35,406 nt of DNA from Rhodocyclaceae bacterium (GTDB lineage Bacteria > Pseudomonadota > Gammaproteobacteria > Burkholderiales > Rhodocyclaceae), in contig RXJP01000095.1 in NCBI GenBank assembly GCA_003963315.1, forward strand, positions 1 through 35,406, read 5' to 3'. The notes beneath the pieces were generated by a model. The model was not told the origin of the DNA. It saw nothing but the letters and a program-made list of their open reading frames with translations, and made no database searches. Positions 1 to 10,638 of this stretch are shown piece after piece. The stretch's first letter is position 1, and every line of letters starts with the position of its first letter. Position numbers and translations under genes: made by a program.

Positions 1-2
1 GC

Positions 3-77
3 GCGGTGCTGGCCGAAGGGCCCCTGGATCGGGTGCAAAGCGATCCAAGGGTGATTGAAGTCTATTTGGGGCGGTAA
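3..77 (+). CDS. urtD: Urea ABC transporter ATP-binding protein UrtD, C-terminal end (partial)
   Basis: An open frame entering from the left edge encodes 24 residues ending in VIEVYLGR and a TAA stop. This ending is typical of the LivG-like ATPases of branched-chain amino acid/urea ABC transporters. Because the next gene is urtE, the gene is most likely urtD, one of the two ATPases that power urea import through UrtBC. Only the extreme C-terminus is visible, so the identity depends on context rather than on catalytic motifs. Confidence 0.75.
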   Translation, partial: AVLAEGPLDRVQSDPRVIEVYLGR

Positions 78-103
78 CGATGAATACGTGTTGTACGTTC
101 CCT

Positions 104-238
104 CATCCCCCTTCGACTTCGCTTCGCTACGCTCAGGGCGAACGGAGAAGCTGGGCAAAGCGACGGAGCCCCATGGTTGGTATCGGGTCCCCGTTCGTCC
201 TGAGCGTAGCGCCGCAGGCGCAAAGTCGAAGGATGAGT
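104..238. repeat. Large imperfect inverted repeat (REP/BIME-like)
   Basis: Two arms face each other. The left arm (about 104-145) reads CTTCGACTTCGC...CTCAGGGCGAACGG. The right arm (about 191-238) is its imperfect reverse complement, CCGTTCGTCCTGAGCGTAGC...AAGTCGAAGGATGAG. About 45 bases separate the arms. The element fills nearly all of the space between urtD and urtE. Short open frames across it arise from the palindrome and are not credible genes. It could form a large mRNA hairpin that changes urtE expression relative to urtD, which is an inference. Confidence 0.75.
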
Positions 239-275
239 GATGGCTCCCCACCCTCTAACTGAACCATCATCGCAA

Positions 276-980
276 ATGCTCATAGTCGAACACCTCAATC
301 AATACTACGGCGGCAGCCACATCCTGCGCGACCTCTCCTTCGACGTGCCCATGGGCCAGGTGACCACCCTGCTCGGCCGCAACGGCGTGGGCAAGACCAC
401 CCTGCTGAAAAGCCTGATGGGCCTGGTGCCGATCAAGACCGGCAGCGTACGCATCGAGAACGAGGGGCAGACGCGGGACATCAGCGCCGCCCCGGCCCAC
501 GCCCGGGTGCGGGCCGGCATCGGCTACGTGCCCCAGGGCCGGGAAATCTTCCCGCGCCTGACGGTGGAGGAGAACCTGCAAATGGGCCTCGCCAGCTGCC
601 CCGGCGGCACGCCCATCCCGCCCCGTATCTTCGAGATGTTCCCGGTGCTGAAGCAGATGATGAAGCGTCGCGGCGGCGACCTCTCCGGCGGCCAGCAGCA
701 GCAGCTCGCCATCGGCCGCGCCCTGGCCTTCGGACCCAGGCTGCTGATCCTGGACGAACCCACGGAAGGCATCCAGCCTTCCATCATCAAGGACATCGAG
801 CGCGCCATCCGCAGCCTGGCGGAAAGCGGCGAAATGGCCATCCTGCTGGTGGAGCAGTACTACGACTTCGCCCGCAGCCTGGCCGACAACTACCTGCTCA
901 TGGAGCGGGGCGAAATCATCCAGCGCGGCCGGGGTGGCGACATGGAAAGGGACGGCGTGCGGGAAAAGATATCGGTGTGA
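276..980 (+). CDS. urtE: Urea ABC transporter ATP-binding protein UrtE
   Basis: This 234-residue cytoplasmic ATPase energises urea import together with UrtD, the UrtBC permeases and the UrtA binding protein. Visible motifs are Walker A GRNGVGKT at residues 34-41, the Q-loop/YVPQGREIFPRLTVEEN segment, the ABC signature LSGGQQQQLAIGRAL, Walker B LLILDEPTEGIQP and the switch segment LLVEQYYDFA. The start at 276 was chosen because family members begin M-L-x-V-E-x-L-N-Q-Y-Y-G-G-S-H. An in-frame upstream ATG at 237/240 would add up to 13 residues translated from the preceding repeat. No strong Shine-Dalgarno sequence is visible before 276. The urease genes follow directly. Confidence 0.93.
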   Translation: MLIVEHLNQYYGGSHILRDLSFDVPMGQVTTLLGRNGVGKTTLLKSLMGLVPIKTGSVRIENEGQTRDISAAPAHARVRAGIGYVPQGREIFPRLTVEENLQMGLASCPGGTPIPPRIFEMFPVLKQMMKRRGGDLSGGQQQQLAIGRALAFGPRLLILDEPTEGIQPSIIKDIERAIRSLAESGEMAILLVEQYYDFARSLADNYLLMERGEIIQRGRGGDMERDGVREKISV

Positions 981-1078
981 CCATGGCCTGGGGATCAGAA
1001 ATGGGGCGGTGGATGGTATGTTGCGTCTTCGCCGCATCGGCCCTTGCATCCTTGTCTCCCACCGCAACCGCAATGACG

Positions 1079-1948
1079 ATGAACGCACCCCTCCCGACCT
1101 GCGCCGCTGCCGCCGTCCCTGCCTCCTCTCCTTGGGAAGCCCGGCTGGAGCTGGGCTTCAGCCGCAGGGATGCAGCCACGGTATTGACCCGTCGCGAGCA
1201 CAGCGGACCGCTGCGGGTGCAAAAGGCGCTGTATCCCGAAGGGCCGGAAACCTGCCATGTCATCGTGCTCCATCCCCCTTCCGGTATCGCCGGCGGCGAC
1301 CGGCTTGCCATCAACGCCCATCTCGCCTCGGGCAGCAAGGCCTTGCTCACCACCCCCGGCGCCGGCAAGTGGTATCGCTCCATCGGTGACGAAGCCCGCC
1401 AGGACATCCGTTTCCACCTGGAAGCCGCCAGCCGCCTGGAATGGCTGCCCCAGGAAACCATCGTCTTCGACGCCGCCCGCGCCGGCATGGACACCCATGT
1501 CGCCTTGCAGGGCGACGCCCGCTATCTCGGCTGGGAAGTGCTGTGCCTGGGCCTCCGCGCCTCGGGGGAATCCTTCGCCCAGGGCAGCCTGCACATGCAG
1601 ACCCGCATCAACCGGGACGGCATTCCCCTCTGGCTGGAACGGGGCCGCCTGTCGGGGGGCGATCCCCTGCTGGCCTCGCCGGTAGGGCTGGCCGGAAAAT
1701 CCGTGTGCGCCACCCTGCTCGCCGCCGCGCCGGGCATGGATGCCGCCCTGCTCGCCGCCTGCCGCGATATGCCCCTGGAAGAAAGCGACGCCCTCAGCGG
1801 CATCACCCTGCTACCCGATCTGCTGGTGGCCCGCTACCTGGGCCACTCATCGGAAGCCGCGCGCCACTGGCTGACCCGGGTCTGGGGCGTGTTGCGCCCT
1901 GCGCTGCTGGGCCGCGAAGCGCAAACGCCGCGCATCTGGAACACCTGA
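1079..1948 (+). CDS. ureD: Urease accessory protein UreD
   Basis: UreD (UreH) binds apo-urease and, with UreF and UreG, forms the complex that delivers nickel to the UreC active site. About 289 residues from this start show family motifs: [25 protein letters not shown] and [10 protein letters not shown]. The chosen ATG gives MNAPLP and a family-like length. An ATG two codons earlier (1073) is equally possible. A GTG at 977 overlapping the urtE stop would add 34 residues that happen to look signal-peptide-like; this is unlikely because UreD works in the cytoplasm. ureA follows after 25 bases. Confidence 0.93.
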   Translation: MNAPLPTCAAAAVPASSPWEARLELGFSRRDAATVLTRREHSGPLRVQKALYPEGPETCHVIVLHPPSGIAGGDRLAINAHLASGSKALLTTPGAGKWYRSIGDEARQDIRFHLEAASRLEWLPQETIVFDAARAGMDTHVALQGDARYLGWEVLCLGLRASGESFAQGSLHMQTRINRDGIPLWLERGRLSGGDPLLASPVGLAGKSVCATLLAAAPGMDAALLAACRDMPLEESDALSGITLLPDLLVARYLGHSSEAARHWLTRVWGVLRPALLGREAQTPRIWNT

Positions 1949-1973
1949 ACCGTTCGTTGCACGAGGAGAAGCG

Positions 1974-2276
1974 ATGGAACTCACCCCCCGCGAAAAAGAC
2001 AAGCTGCTGATCTTCACCGCCGCCCTGCTGGCGGAACGGCGCATGGGCCGCGGCCTCAAGCTCAATTACCCGGAAGCGGTGGCCTACATCAGCGCCGGCA
2101 TCCTCGAAGGCGCGCGGGACGGCAGGAGCGTGGCCGAGCTGATGAGCTACGGCACCACCCTGCTCAGCCGCGACCAGGTGATGGAAGGCGTGGCGGAGAT
2201 GATTCCTGAAATCCAGGTGGAAGCCACCTTCCCCGACGGCACCAAGCTGGTGACCGTACACCACCCCATCGTTTGA
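1974..2276 (+). CDS. ureA: Urease subunit gamma UreA
   Basis: This is the 100-residue gamma subunit, the smallest structural subunit of the (alpha-beta-gamma)3 urease, which hydrolyses urea to ammonia and carbamate. The sequence begins [20 protein letters not shown] and contains the conserved segments [25 protein letters not shown] and [19 protein letters not shown], full length for the family. A good ribosome binding site (GAGGAGAAG) precedes the ATG. It sits between ureD and ureB with short gaps, consistent with co-transcription. Confidence 0.97.
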   Translation: MELTPREKDKLLIFTAALLAERRMGRGLKLNYPEAVAYISAGILEGARDGRSVAELMSYGTTLLSRDQVMEGVAEMIPEIQVEATFPDGTKLVTVHHPIV

Positions 2277-2290
2277 TACGGGAGCAGACC

Positions 2291-2596
2291 ATGATTCCAG
2301 GCGAACTCCAGGCAGCCCCCGGCGAGATCGAACTCAACGCCGGGCGGCGCACCCTCATCCTTGAAGTGGCCAACACCGGCGACCGGCCTATCCAGGTGGG
2401 CTCCCATTACCACTTCGCCGAGACCAACGATGCCCTGGCTTTCGACCGTGCCGCAGCGCGGGGCATGCGCCTCGACATCGCCGCCGGCACCGCGGTGCGC
2501 TTCGAACCGGGGCAAGTGCGCACGGTACAGCTGGTGGATTACGCCGGGGACCGCTTGGTGTACGGCTTCCAGGGCAAGGTGATGGGAAAGCTGTGA
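2291..2596 (+). CDS. ureB: Urease subunit beta UreB
   Basis: This is the 101-residue beta subunit of urease. It starts MIPGELQ, the usual family N-terminus, and carries the conserved [33 protein letters not shown] and GF.GKVMG segments. The ATG at 2291 was preferred over one at 2273 because the latter overlaps ureA and adds residues not seen in the family. A GGGAG motif lies at suitable distance upstream. In most operons ureC follows ureB immediately; here cynS and a repeat intervene. Confidence 0.97.
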   Translation: MIPGELQAAPGEIELNAGRRTLILEVANTGDRPIQVGSHYHFAETNDALAFDRAAARGMRLDIAAGTAVRFEPGQVRTVQLVDYAGDRLVYGFQGKVMGKL

Positions 2597-2631
2597 ACCG
2601 TCCGCACACACAACGTTAAAGGAGCCCGACC

Positions 2632-3075
2632 ATGAACCGCGAAGAAGTCACCGACCTGATCGTCACGCAAAAGGTGAAGAAGAAAATGAGCTGGGCCCAA
2701 TTGGCCGGCATCGTGGGTCACAGCAAGGAGTGGAGCACCGCCGCCCTGCTCGGCCAGATGACCCTGACCGAGGCCCAGGCCAAGGCGGTGGGCGCGGCCC
2801 TCGACCTGCCCGAAGAAGCCGTGGCGCAATTGCAGGTGGTGCCCTACAAGGGTTCGCTGCCCAGCGCGGTACCCACCGACCCCTTGATCTACCGTTTCTA
2901 CGAACTGGTGAGCGTTTACGGCACCACCTTCAAGGCGCTGATCCACGAGGAATTCGGCGACGGCATCATGAGCGCCATCGACTTCAACATGGATCTGACC
3001 CGGGAGCCCGACCCCAAGGGCGACCGGGTGAAGATTGTGATGAGCGGGAAATTTCTCCCCTACAAGACCTACTGA
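2632..3075 (+). CDS. cynS: Cyanate hydratase (cyanase)
   Basis: Cyanase catalyses bicarbonate-dependent conversion of cyanate to ammonia and CO2 in the cytoplasm, as a homodecamer. The 147-residue product has the N-terminal HTH-like domain (about 1-75; KKKMSWAQLAGIVGHSKEW) and the C-terminal catalytic domain. The catalytic triad can be placed at Arg88, Glu91 (in IYRFYELV) and Ser114 (in GIMSAIDF). Their spacing equals the known Arg96/Glu99/Ser122 of the E. coli enzyme. A strong AAAGGAG site precedes the ATG. The gene lies 35 bases after ureB and before ureC, so it probably shares the urease transcript. No cynT-like carbonic anhydrase or cynR regulator is seen nearby. Confidence 0.96.
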   Translation: MNREEVTDLIVTQKVKKKMSWAQLAGIVGHSKEWSTAALLGQMTLTEAQAKAVGAALDLPEEAVAQLQVVPYKGSLPSAVPTDPLIYRFYELVSVYGTTFKALIHEEFGDGIMSAIDFNMDLTREPDPKGDRVKIVMSGKFLPYKTY

Positions 3076-3109
3076 CCGCGTTGCGATGTATGACAAACCG
3101 TCCCTATCT

Positions 3110-3215
3110 CGTCATCCCCGCGAAAGCGGGGATCCAGCGACTGCAAAAGAGCCTCTGGATTCCCCCTCGAGCGAAGCTCGGCCTGTCCTGAGCTCGCCGC
3201 AGGGCGGGAATGACG
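3110..3215. repeat. Composite palindromic intergenic repeat
   Basis: The outer ends are CGTCATCCCCGCGAAAGCGG on the left and GGCGGGAATGACG on the right, in inverted orientation. This is the widespread 'GTCATTCCCGCG...' class of proteobacterial intergenic repeat. The left half contains its own hairpin (CCCCGC/GCGGGG). The right half is interrupted by about 35 bases (3168-3200) resembling an arm of a different repeat (GAGCGAAGCTCG...TGTCCTGAGCTCGCCG). It occupies the 194-base gap between cynS and ureC. Confidence 0.75.
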
Positions 3216-3269
3216 ACATGGCGCACCATTATTTTTAATGCTCGATAAGCGCCCCCTCCGGAGCACACC

Positions 3270-4988
<1,719 letters not shown>

Positions 4989-4991
4989 ACC

Positions 4992-5492
4992 ATGATCCTG
5001 ATTGAACAAAAAGCCGACGCTTCAGCCATTGCCAGCGAACAACTGGTGCTGCCCTTCGACACCCGCTGCAAGGCCAGGCTGCGCACCCGCCTGGCCAGCG
5101 GCGAGGAATGCGGCCTGTTCCTGGAACGGGGCACGGTGCTGCGCCAGGGCGACAAACTGCTGGCCGCCGACGGCCGCGTGGTGGAAGTGGTGGCCGCGCC
5201 GGAAGCCTTGATGGAAGGCCGTAGCGACGACCTGCTGTTGTTGGCCAAGGCCGCCTATCACCTGGGCAACCGCCATGTGGCCGTGGCCCTGGCAGCGGGT
5301 GTGATCCGCTTCGCCCGGGACCATGTGCTGGGCGACATGGTGCGCGGCCTGGGCCTGCCGGTAACGGAGGTCACCGCGCCTTTCGAACCGGAGAGCGGCG
5401 CCTATGGCGCCCACGGCGGCCATAGCCATCCCCAGGGCCATAGCGCCGATGGCGAAGGCCGCGGGCCGCGCATTCACGATCATTTCAAGTGA
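4992..5492 (+). CDS. ureE: Urease accessory protein UreE (nickel chaperone)
   Basis: UreE is the dimeric nickel metallochaperone that hands Ni to UreG for urease activation. The 166-residue product has the N-terminal peptide-binding domain (about 1-72), then the metal-binding domain with the conserved [13 protein letters not shown] and [14 protein letters not shown] segments. It ends in a histidine-rich tail ([13 protein letters not shown], then RIHDHFK) suited to nickel binding. It begins three bases after ureC stops, which points to translational coupling. ureF lies downstream across a palindromic repeat. Confidence 0.96.
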   Translation: MILIEQKADASAIASEQLVLPFDTRCKARLRTRLASGEECGLFLERGTVLRQGDKLLAADGRVVEVVAAPEALMEGRSDDLLLLAKAAYHLGNRHVAVALAAGVIRFARDHVLGDMVRGLGLPVTEVTAPFEPESGAYGAHGGHSHPQGHSADGEGRGPRIHDHFK

Positions 5493-5531
5493 GGCGCAAG
5501 TGCGTATCGATAGCGCCGCCCGCCACACTGT

Positions 5532-5608
5532 CGTCATTCCCGCGAACGCGGGAATCCAGGGACATTGCGACGGAGACACTGGATCCCCGCGTTCGCGGGG
5601 AAGACAGG
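5532..5608. repeat. Palindromic repeat of the GTCATTCCCGCG class
   Basis: The left unit CGTCATTCCCGCGAACGCGG (5532-5551, continuing GAATCCAG) forms a hairpin. The right unit, CTGGATCCCCGCGTTCGCGG (5579-5598), is its near reverse complement and also forms a hairpin. The whole is an approximately 77-base dyad filling the ureE-ureF gap. It is the same family as the outer parts of the element at 3110-3215. It ends about 10 bases before the ureF ATG, so it may affect ureF translation; that is an inference. Confidence 0.8.
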
Positions 5609-5618
5609 CTTGTAAACC

Positions 5619-6292
5619 ATGACACTACCCCTCGTCCGCCTGCTGCAACTCGCCAGCCCCGCCCTGCCGGTGGGGGCTTACACCTATTCCCAGGGTCTGG
5701 AGTGGGCCGTGGAGCAAGGCACGATCAAGGATGAAGCCGGCGCGTTGCAGTGGATAGGCGACCTGCTGCGCTTCAATCTGGCCCGCTTCGAAGCGCCCTG
5801 GCTGGTGCACTTCATGGCCGCCTGGCGTGGCGACGATGACCATGCCCTCCATGCCCTGGAGGCGGAATTCGTCGCCAGCCGGGAGAGCGCCGAGCTGCGC
5901 GCCGAGACCTTGCAGATGGGCCACTCCATGAAGCGCTTGCTGGATGAACTGCCGGACTTCCCCCCGGCCCCCAAAACCCGACTGCGAGATTTTCCCGTCG
6001 CCAGTTTCCCTCTGGCCTGGAGCGCAGCGGCAACAGCCTGGGAAATTCCGGTGGCGGATGCCGTCGGCGCCTATCTCTGGTCCTGGGCGGAAAACCAGGT
6101 GATGGCGGCGATCAAGGCCGTGCCCCTGGGCCAGGCCGCCGGCCAACGCCTGCTGGCTGCCCTGGGCGGCGAAATCCCCGCCCTGGCCGCGACAGCGATC
6201 ACCCTGCCCCTGCCCGATTGCAGCAACTTCGCCCCGGGCTTCGCCATCGCCTGCGCCCGCCACGAAACCCAATACTCACGACTGTTCAGATC

Positions 6293-6296
<4 letters not shown>
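5619..6296 (+). CDS. ureF: Urease accessory protein UreF
   Basis: UreF (225 residues) is the regulatory partner in the UreD-UreF-UreG complex that gates nickel insertion into urease. The family N-terminus [20 protein letters not shown] is visible (residues 8-27), as are the later conserved stretches [21 protein letters not shown] and the C-terminal [12 protein letters not shown]. Its stop codon overlaps the ureG start (ATGA at 6293-6296), indicating coupled translation. The ribosome binding site is weak because the palindromic repeat runs almost to the start codon. Confidence 0.96.
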
Positions 6297-6916
<620 letters not shown>

Positions 6917-7302
6917 TCCCCTTGGGGCCGAGGGTCCCATTCTTCGCAAATGGACCACGCGAGAGAATTCGGCTGCATTTGGCCAATAGCGGCCTGTCAC
7001 CGATTTCCAAACGCTGACGTACAGGCGGCAGCTCCACTCTAAAAACAGCCGTATCGCCGATTAGTGCTCGTCGGCCATAATGGTCATTGAGCTACCAAGC
7101 AGCGTATGGCAGGTTTACGTTTTCAAGCCGACGATCTTGCCTGAGTACGAAAAGCGGGGGCAATTAAGGTTTTTTGATACCTGCGTAATTAATGTTCCGG
7201 CCCCTCTGAAAGTTGGACTTGCTTATCAGGCCGTCAAAGCCAGTCCCTGTTAGACTGAAGGCGATTTTGAACGACTTTTAGGCCATAAACTGACCGCTAA
7301 CC
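6917..7302. other. Non-coding boundary between the urease operon and the defence island
   Basis: This 386-base stretch has no convincing gene. Just after ureG there is only a weak CCCC-TT-GGGG hairpin. GC content drops toward the right. Positions 7073-7089 (GGCCATAATGGTCATTG) match 16437-16453 in inverted orientation at 15 of 17 bases. Much of 6960-7100 resembles the decayed 'GGCCGATT/GGCCAATAGCGG' type of dispersed repeat common in betaproteobacteria; this is an impression, not an alignment. No clear promoter with both boxes was found before the gene at 7303. Confidence 0.5.
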
Positions 7303-7512
7303 ATGAATGCCGAACCGTGGGTCACCGCTATTGATGTCGCCCGTCATCTGGGCGTTGTGAAGGACACCGTCTACCGCTGGCGCGAGCGCAAAGGTTTGCC
7401 CGCGCACAAGATCGGCCGGCTGTGGAAATTCCAGCTCTCCGAGGTCGATGAATGGGTGCGTGCCGGTGGTGCGGATGAAGATTCAAACGTCCCCGCGCAG
7501 CAAGAGCAATAA
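7303..7512 (+). CDS. Small excisionase-like helix-turn-helix DNA-binding protein
   Basis: This 69-residue protein has a single winged HTH of the MerR/excisionase (HTH_17) type: the helix pair TAIDVARHLGVVKDTVYRWRE is followed by the wing motif LPAHKIGRLWKFQLSEVDEWVR. The acidic, glutamine-rich tail is probably disordered. It ends 15 bases before hsdR and shares its strand, so it is probably the first gene of the restriction-modification operon. It may be its transcriptional regulator; such genes are often seen next to type I systems, but function is inferred. A phage/ICE excisionase role is less likely because no integrase is visible. Confidence 0.8.
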   Translation: MNAEPWVTAIDVARHLGVVKDTVYRWRERKGLPAHKIGRLWKFQLSEVDEWVRAGGADEDSNVPAQQEQ

Positions 7513-7527
7513 GGGAGAGCAGTTCTG

Positions 7528-10500
7528 ATGGTTTTCAGCGAAGACTCACGGGTCAAAATTCCCTGCATCCTGCATCTGGTGCGGCTTGGCTACAGCTATC
7601 TTTCCCTGAAAGATGCCGTTTGGGACGAAGAAACCAATATCTTCTCCACGCTCTTCAATGAAGCCATCGCCCGCATCAACCCTGATTCGAACGCGGAAGA
7701 CATCACCCGATTGTTGGCCGACGTCAAACTCCTGCTGGATAACGAAGACCTCGGCAAAGCCTTCTATGACCGGCTTGCCGAGCACTCGGGTATCCGCCTA
7801 ATCGACTTCGAAAATTTCGACAACAACAGCTTTCATGTTGTCACCGAGTTGACCTGCAAGAACGGCGACGATGAATTCCGGCCCGACATCACCTTGCTCA
7901 TCAACGGCATGCCGCTGGCCTTCATCGAGGTCAAAAAGCCCAACAATCGAGAGGGAGTCCTGGCCGAGCGCAACCGCATCATCACGCGTAGCCGCAATCC
8001 AAAATTCCGCCGCTTCATCAACATCACGCAGCTGATGGTCTTCTCCAACAACATGGAGTATGAGGATGGCTCGCCGCAGCCGATTGAGGGTGCGTTCTAT
8101 GCCAGCCCATCCTATAACTCACCCATCTTCAACTATTTCCGGGAAGAAGAAGTGCTCGACCTGACCCAGCTTTTGGCGGATGAAGATGACGCACTCGAAA
8201 ACGAGGTGCTGCGCGACAACAACCTCAATGTCATCAAACACAGCCCCGAGTTCCTAAGCAACAAGTCACCCGATACGCCGACCAACCGCATCTGCACCTC
8301 TTTGTTCCGTCGTGGCCGCCTGTCCTTTTTACTCCGCTTTGCACTGGCGTACGTGAACGAAAGCGACGGCCTGCACAAGCATGTGATGCGCTACCCCCAG
8401 CTTTTTGCTACCAAGGCCATCGAGAAGAAACTCGACGCCGGGGTCAAGAAAGGCATCATCTGGCACACCCAAGGCAGCGGTAAAACTGCACTGGCGTATT
8501 ACAATACCCGCTTCCTCACCGACTACTTCCAGCGCCAAGAGGTCATCCCGAAGTTCTACTTCATCGTCGACCGGCTTGATCTGGCAACGCAGGCGCAGCG
8601 TGAATTTTCGGGACGCGGGCTGGTCGTGCACACCATCGACAGCCGCGAAGCGTTTTCGCGCGACATCAAAACCACGCAGGTGCTGCACAACCATAGCGGC
8701 AAGCCTGAGATTACGGTGGTCAATATCCAGAAATTCCAGGACGATCCGGATGTGGTGCGCGCCGAGGATTACGACTTCAGCATCCAGCGCGTCTATTTCC
8801 TTGACGAGGTGCACCGCAGCTACAACCCACAAGGCAGTTTTCTGGCCAACCTCATCCAGTCCGACCGCAACGCCATCAAGATCGGCCTCACCGGCACGCC
8901 GCTGCTGGGCGACGATTACAACTCGCGGGCGCTGTTTGGCGACTACATCCACAAGTATTACTACAACGCCTCCATTGCTGACGGCTACACCCTGCGCCTG
9001 ATTCGCGAGGAAATCGCCACCAACTACAAAATCTCACTGCAAGAGGCGCTCGCCGCCGTCCAGTTGCAGCAAGGCGATATCGACCGCAAGTTGATTTACT
9101 CGCATCCGAAATTTGTCGAACCCATGCTTGATTACATCGTGCGCGACTTCGAGAAAAGCCGCAGCGCACTTGGCGACGCCAGCATCGGCGGCATGGTGAT
9201 CTGCGACAGCGCCGAGCAAGCCCGACAGATGTTCGAGATATTCAATACCGTCTATGTCGCGCAGCCATCGCCCGCGTACGCCGTGCAGGACTCGGCACAA
9301 GGCCTGATCGCCGCCGCGCAGCCTGACAGCTACGCCGCCCGCACCCTGCTGGAAAACCGCGTCAAGAATGCCGCGCTGATCCTGCACAATGTCGGCAGCA
9401 AGGAAGAGCGCAAAGACTGGGTAGAAGACTTCAAGGCCGGCAAGATCGACCTTCTGTTTGTCTACAACATGCTGCTCACCGGCTTTGATGCCAAGCGCCT
9501 TAAAAAGCTTTACCTGGGCCGTGTCATCAAGGCGCACAACCTGCTGCAGGCGCTCACGCGGGTAAACCGCACCTACAAGGATTTCCGTTACGGCTATGTG
9601 GTCGACTTTGCCGACATCCGCAAGGAGTTCGACAAAACCAACAAGGACTACTTCGACGAACTGCAATCTGAGCTGGGCGACGAGATCGAGCACTACTCCA
9701 ACCTGTTCAAGTCAGCCGAAGAGATCACGCAAGAAATCGAAGCCATCAAGGACATTCTGTTCCGCTTCAACATCGAAAACGCCGAAGAGTTTTCAAAGCA
9801 ACTCAGCCAGATTCAGGATCGCGCCACCGTGCTGGCGCTCAAGAAGGCGCTGGCCGATGCCCGCAACCTCTACAACCTGATCCGCCTGCAAGGCGAATAC
9901 GGCCTGTTGCAGCAACTCGATTTCCACAAGCTGGGCCAGCTCTACCGCGAAACCTGCAACCACCTTGATCTGCTCAACCTGAAAGAGACCATCGAATCGG
10001 CCACCGACACCAGCAACCTGCTGAATGTCGCGCTCGAAGACGTGATTTTCAAATTCGCCAAGATCAGGGAAGAAGAACTGGTGCTGGCTGACAAGCTGAA
10101 AAACACCCTGCGCCAGACGCGTGAATCCCTGGCCGACAACTTCGACCAGCAAGACCCCAAGTTCGTCACCCTGCGTGAAGAACTGGAACGGCTGTTCAAG
10201 AAAAAGAAACTCAGCGAAGTCAGCCAGGAAGAAATGACCGCCAACATTGGTGCACTCAGCGCCATTCACGACAGGGTCAAGGAGCTGAATCGCCAGAACA
10301 ACCAACTGCGCGCCAAGTACCGGGGCGATGCCAAATACACGCGCATCCACAAGCGCCTGCAAGAGCGCGGCGCGTTCTCGCAAACCGAGCGCCGCCTGTT
10401 TGAAGCGCTTACCGGCATCAAGGCGCAGGCCGATGAGCAGGTTTTGCAGAACACCCAGCTACTGGATAACGAAAGCTACTTCGGGCGAATGATGATGCCC

Positions 10501-10638
10501 ATCGTGCTCAATGAGTTCGAGACCCGCCAAAGAATCCCTCTCAACAACGACGCCGCTGACCACATCAACCAGTTGGTCGTTGCCGAATACATGAATGAAT
10601 TTGCCTCAGGCAGCAGAACAGGAGCACGCGCGTGGTAA
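7528..10638 (+). CDS. hsdR: Type I restriction enzyme, R subunit HsdR
   Basis: HsdR is the ATP-dependent translocase and endonuclease of the HsdR2M2S complex, which cuts unmodified DNA far from the recognition site. The 1036-residue protein has a PD-(D/E)xK nuclease domain (Asp120, Glu134-Val-Lys136), then a superfamily 2 motor with Walker A TQGSGKT (314-320), DEVH box (426-429), GLTGTPLLG, and motifs V/VI around LLTGFDAKRLKKLYLGR and ALTRVNRTY. A charged helical C-terminal region that docks on the methylase follows. GGGAGAG precedes the ATG. The last codons overlap the hsdM GTG start by seven bases. Length and all key residues are intact, so it looks functional. Confidence 0.97.
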   Translation: MVFSEDSRVKIPCILHLVRLGYSYLSLKDAVWDEETNIFSTLFNEAIARINPDSNAEDITRLLADVKLLLDNEDLGKAFYDRLAEHSGIRLIDFENFDNNSFHVVTELTCKNGDDEFRPDITLLINGMPLAFIEVKKPNNREGVLAERNRIITRSRNPKFRRFINITQLMVFSNNMEYEDGSPQPIEGAFYASPSYNSPIFNYFREEEVLDLTQLLADEDDALENEVLRDNNLNVIKHSPEFLSNKSPDTPTNRICTSLFRRGRLSFLLRFALAYVNESDGLHKHVMRYPQLFATKAIEKKLDAGVKKGIIWHTQGSGKTALAYYNTRFLTDYFQRQEVIPKFYFIVDRLDLATQAQREFSGRGLVVHTIDSREAFSRDIKTTQVLHNHSGKPEITVVNIQKFQDDPDVVRAEDYDFSIQRVYFLDEVHRSYNPQGSFLANLIQSDRNAIKIGLTGTPLLGDDYNSRALFGDYIHKYYYNASIADGYTLRLIREEIATNYKISLQEALAAVQLQQGDIDRKLIYSHPKFVEPMLDYIVRDFEKSRSALGDASIGGMVICDSAEQARQMFEIFNTVYVAQPSPAYAVQDSAQGLIAAAQPDSYAARTLLENRVKNAALILHNVGSKEERKDWVEDFKAGKIDLLFVYNMLLTGFDAKRLKKLYLGRVIKAHNLLQALTRVNRTYKDFRYGYVVDFADIRKEFDKTNKDYFDELQSELGDEIEHYSNLFKSAEEITQEIEAIKDILFRFNIENAEEFSKQLSQIQDRATVLALKKALADARNLYNLIRLQGEYGLLQQLDFHKLGQLYRETCNHLDLLNLKETIESATDTSNLLNVALEDVIFKFAKIREEELVLADKLKNTLRQTRESLADNFDQQDPKFVTLREELERLFKKKKLSEVSQEEMTANIGALSAIHDRVKELNRQNNQLRAKYRGDAKYTRIHKRLQERGAFSQTERRLFEALTGIKAQADEQVLQNTQLLDNESYFGRMMMPIVLNEFETRQRIPLNNDAADHINQLVVAEYMNEFASGSRTGARAW

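Noticed and set aside
55-262. Short ORFs between urtD and urtE
   Set aside because: They are translations of the inverted repeat at 104-238 and have no ribosome sites.
977-1078. GTG start for ureD at 977 with a signal-peptide-like N-terminus
   Set aside because: UreD is cytoplasmic, and the extension is absent from the family pattern as known. The downstream ATGs give a standard N-terminus.
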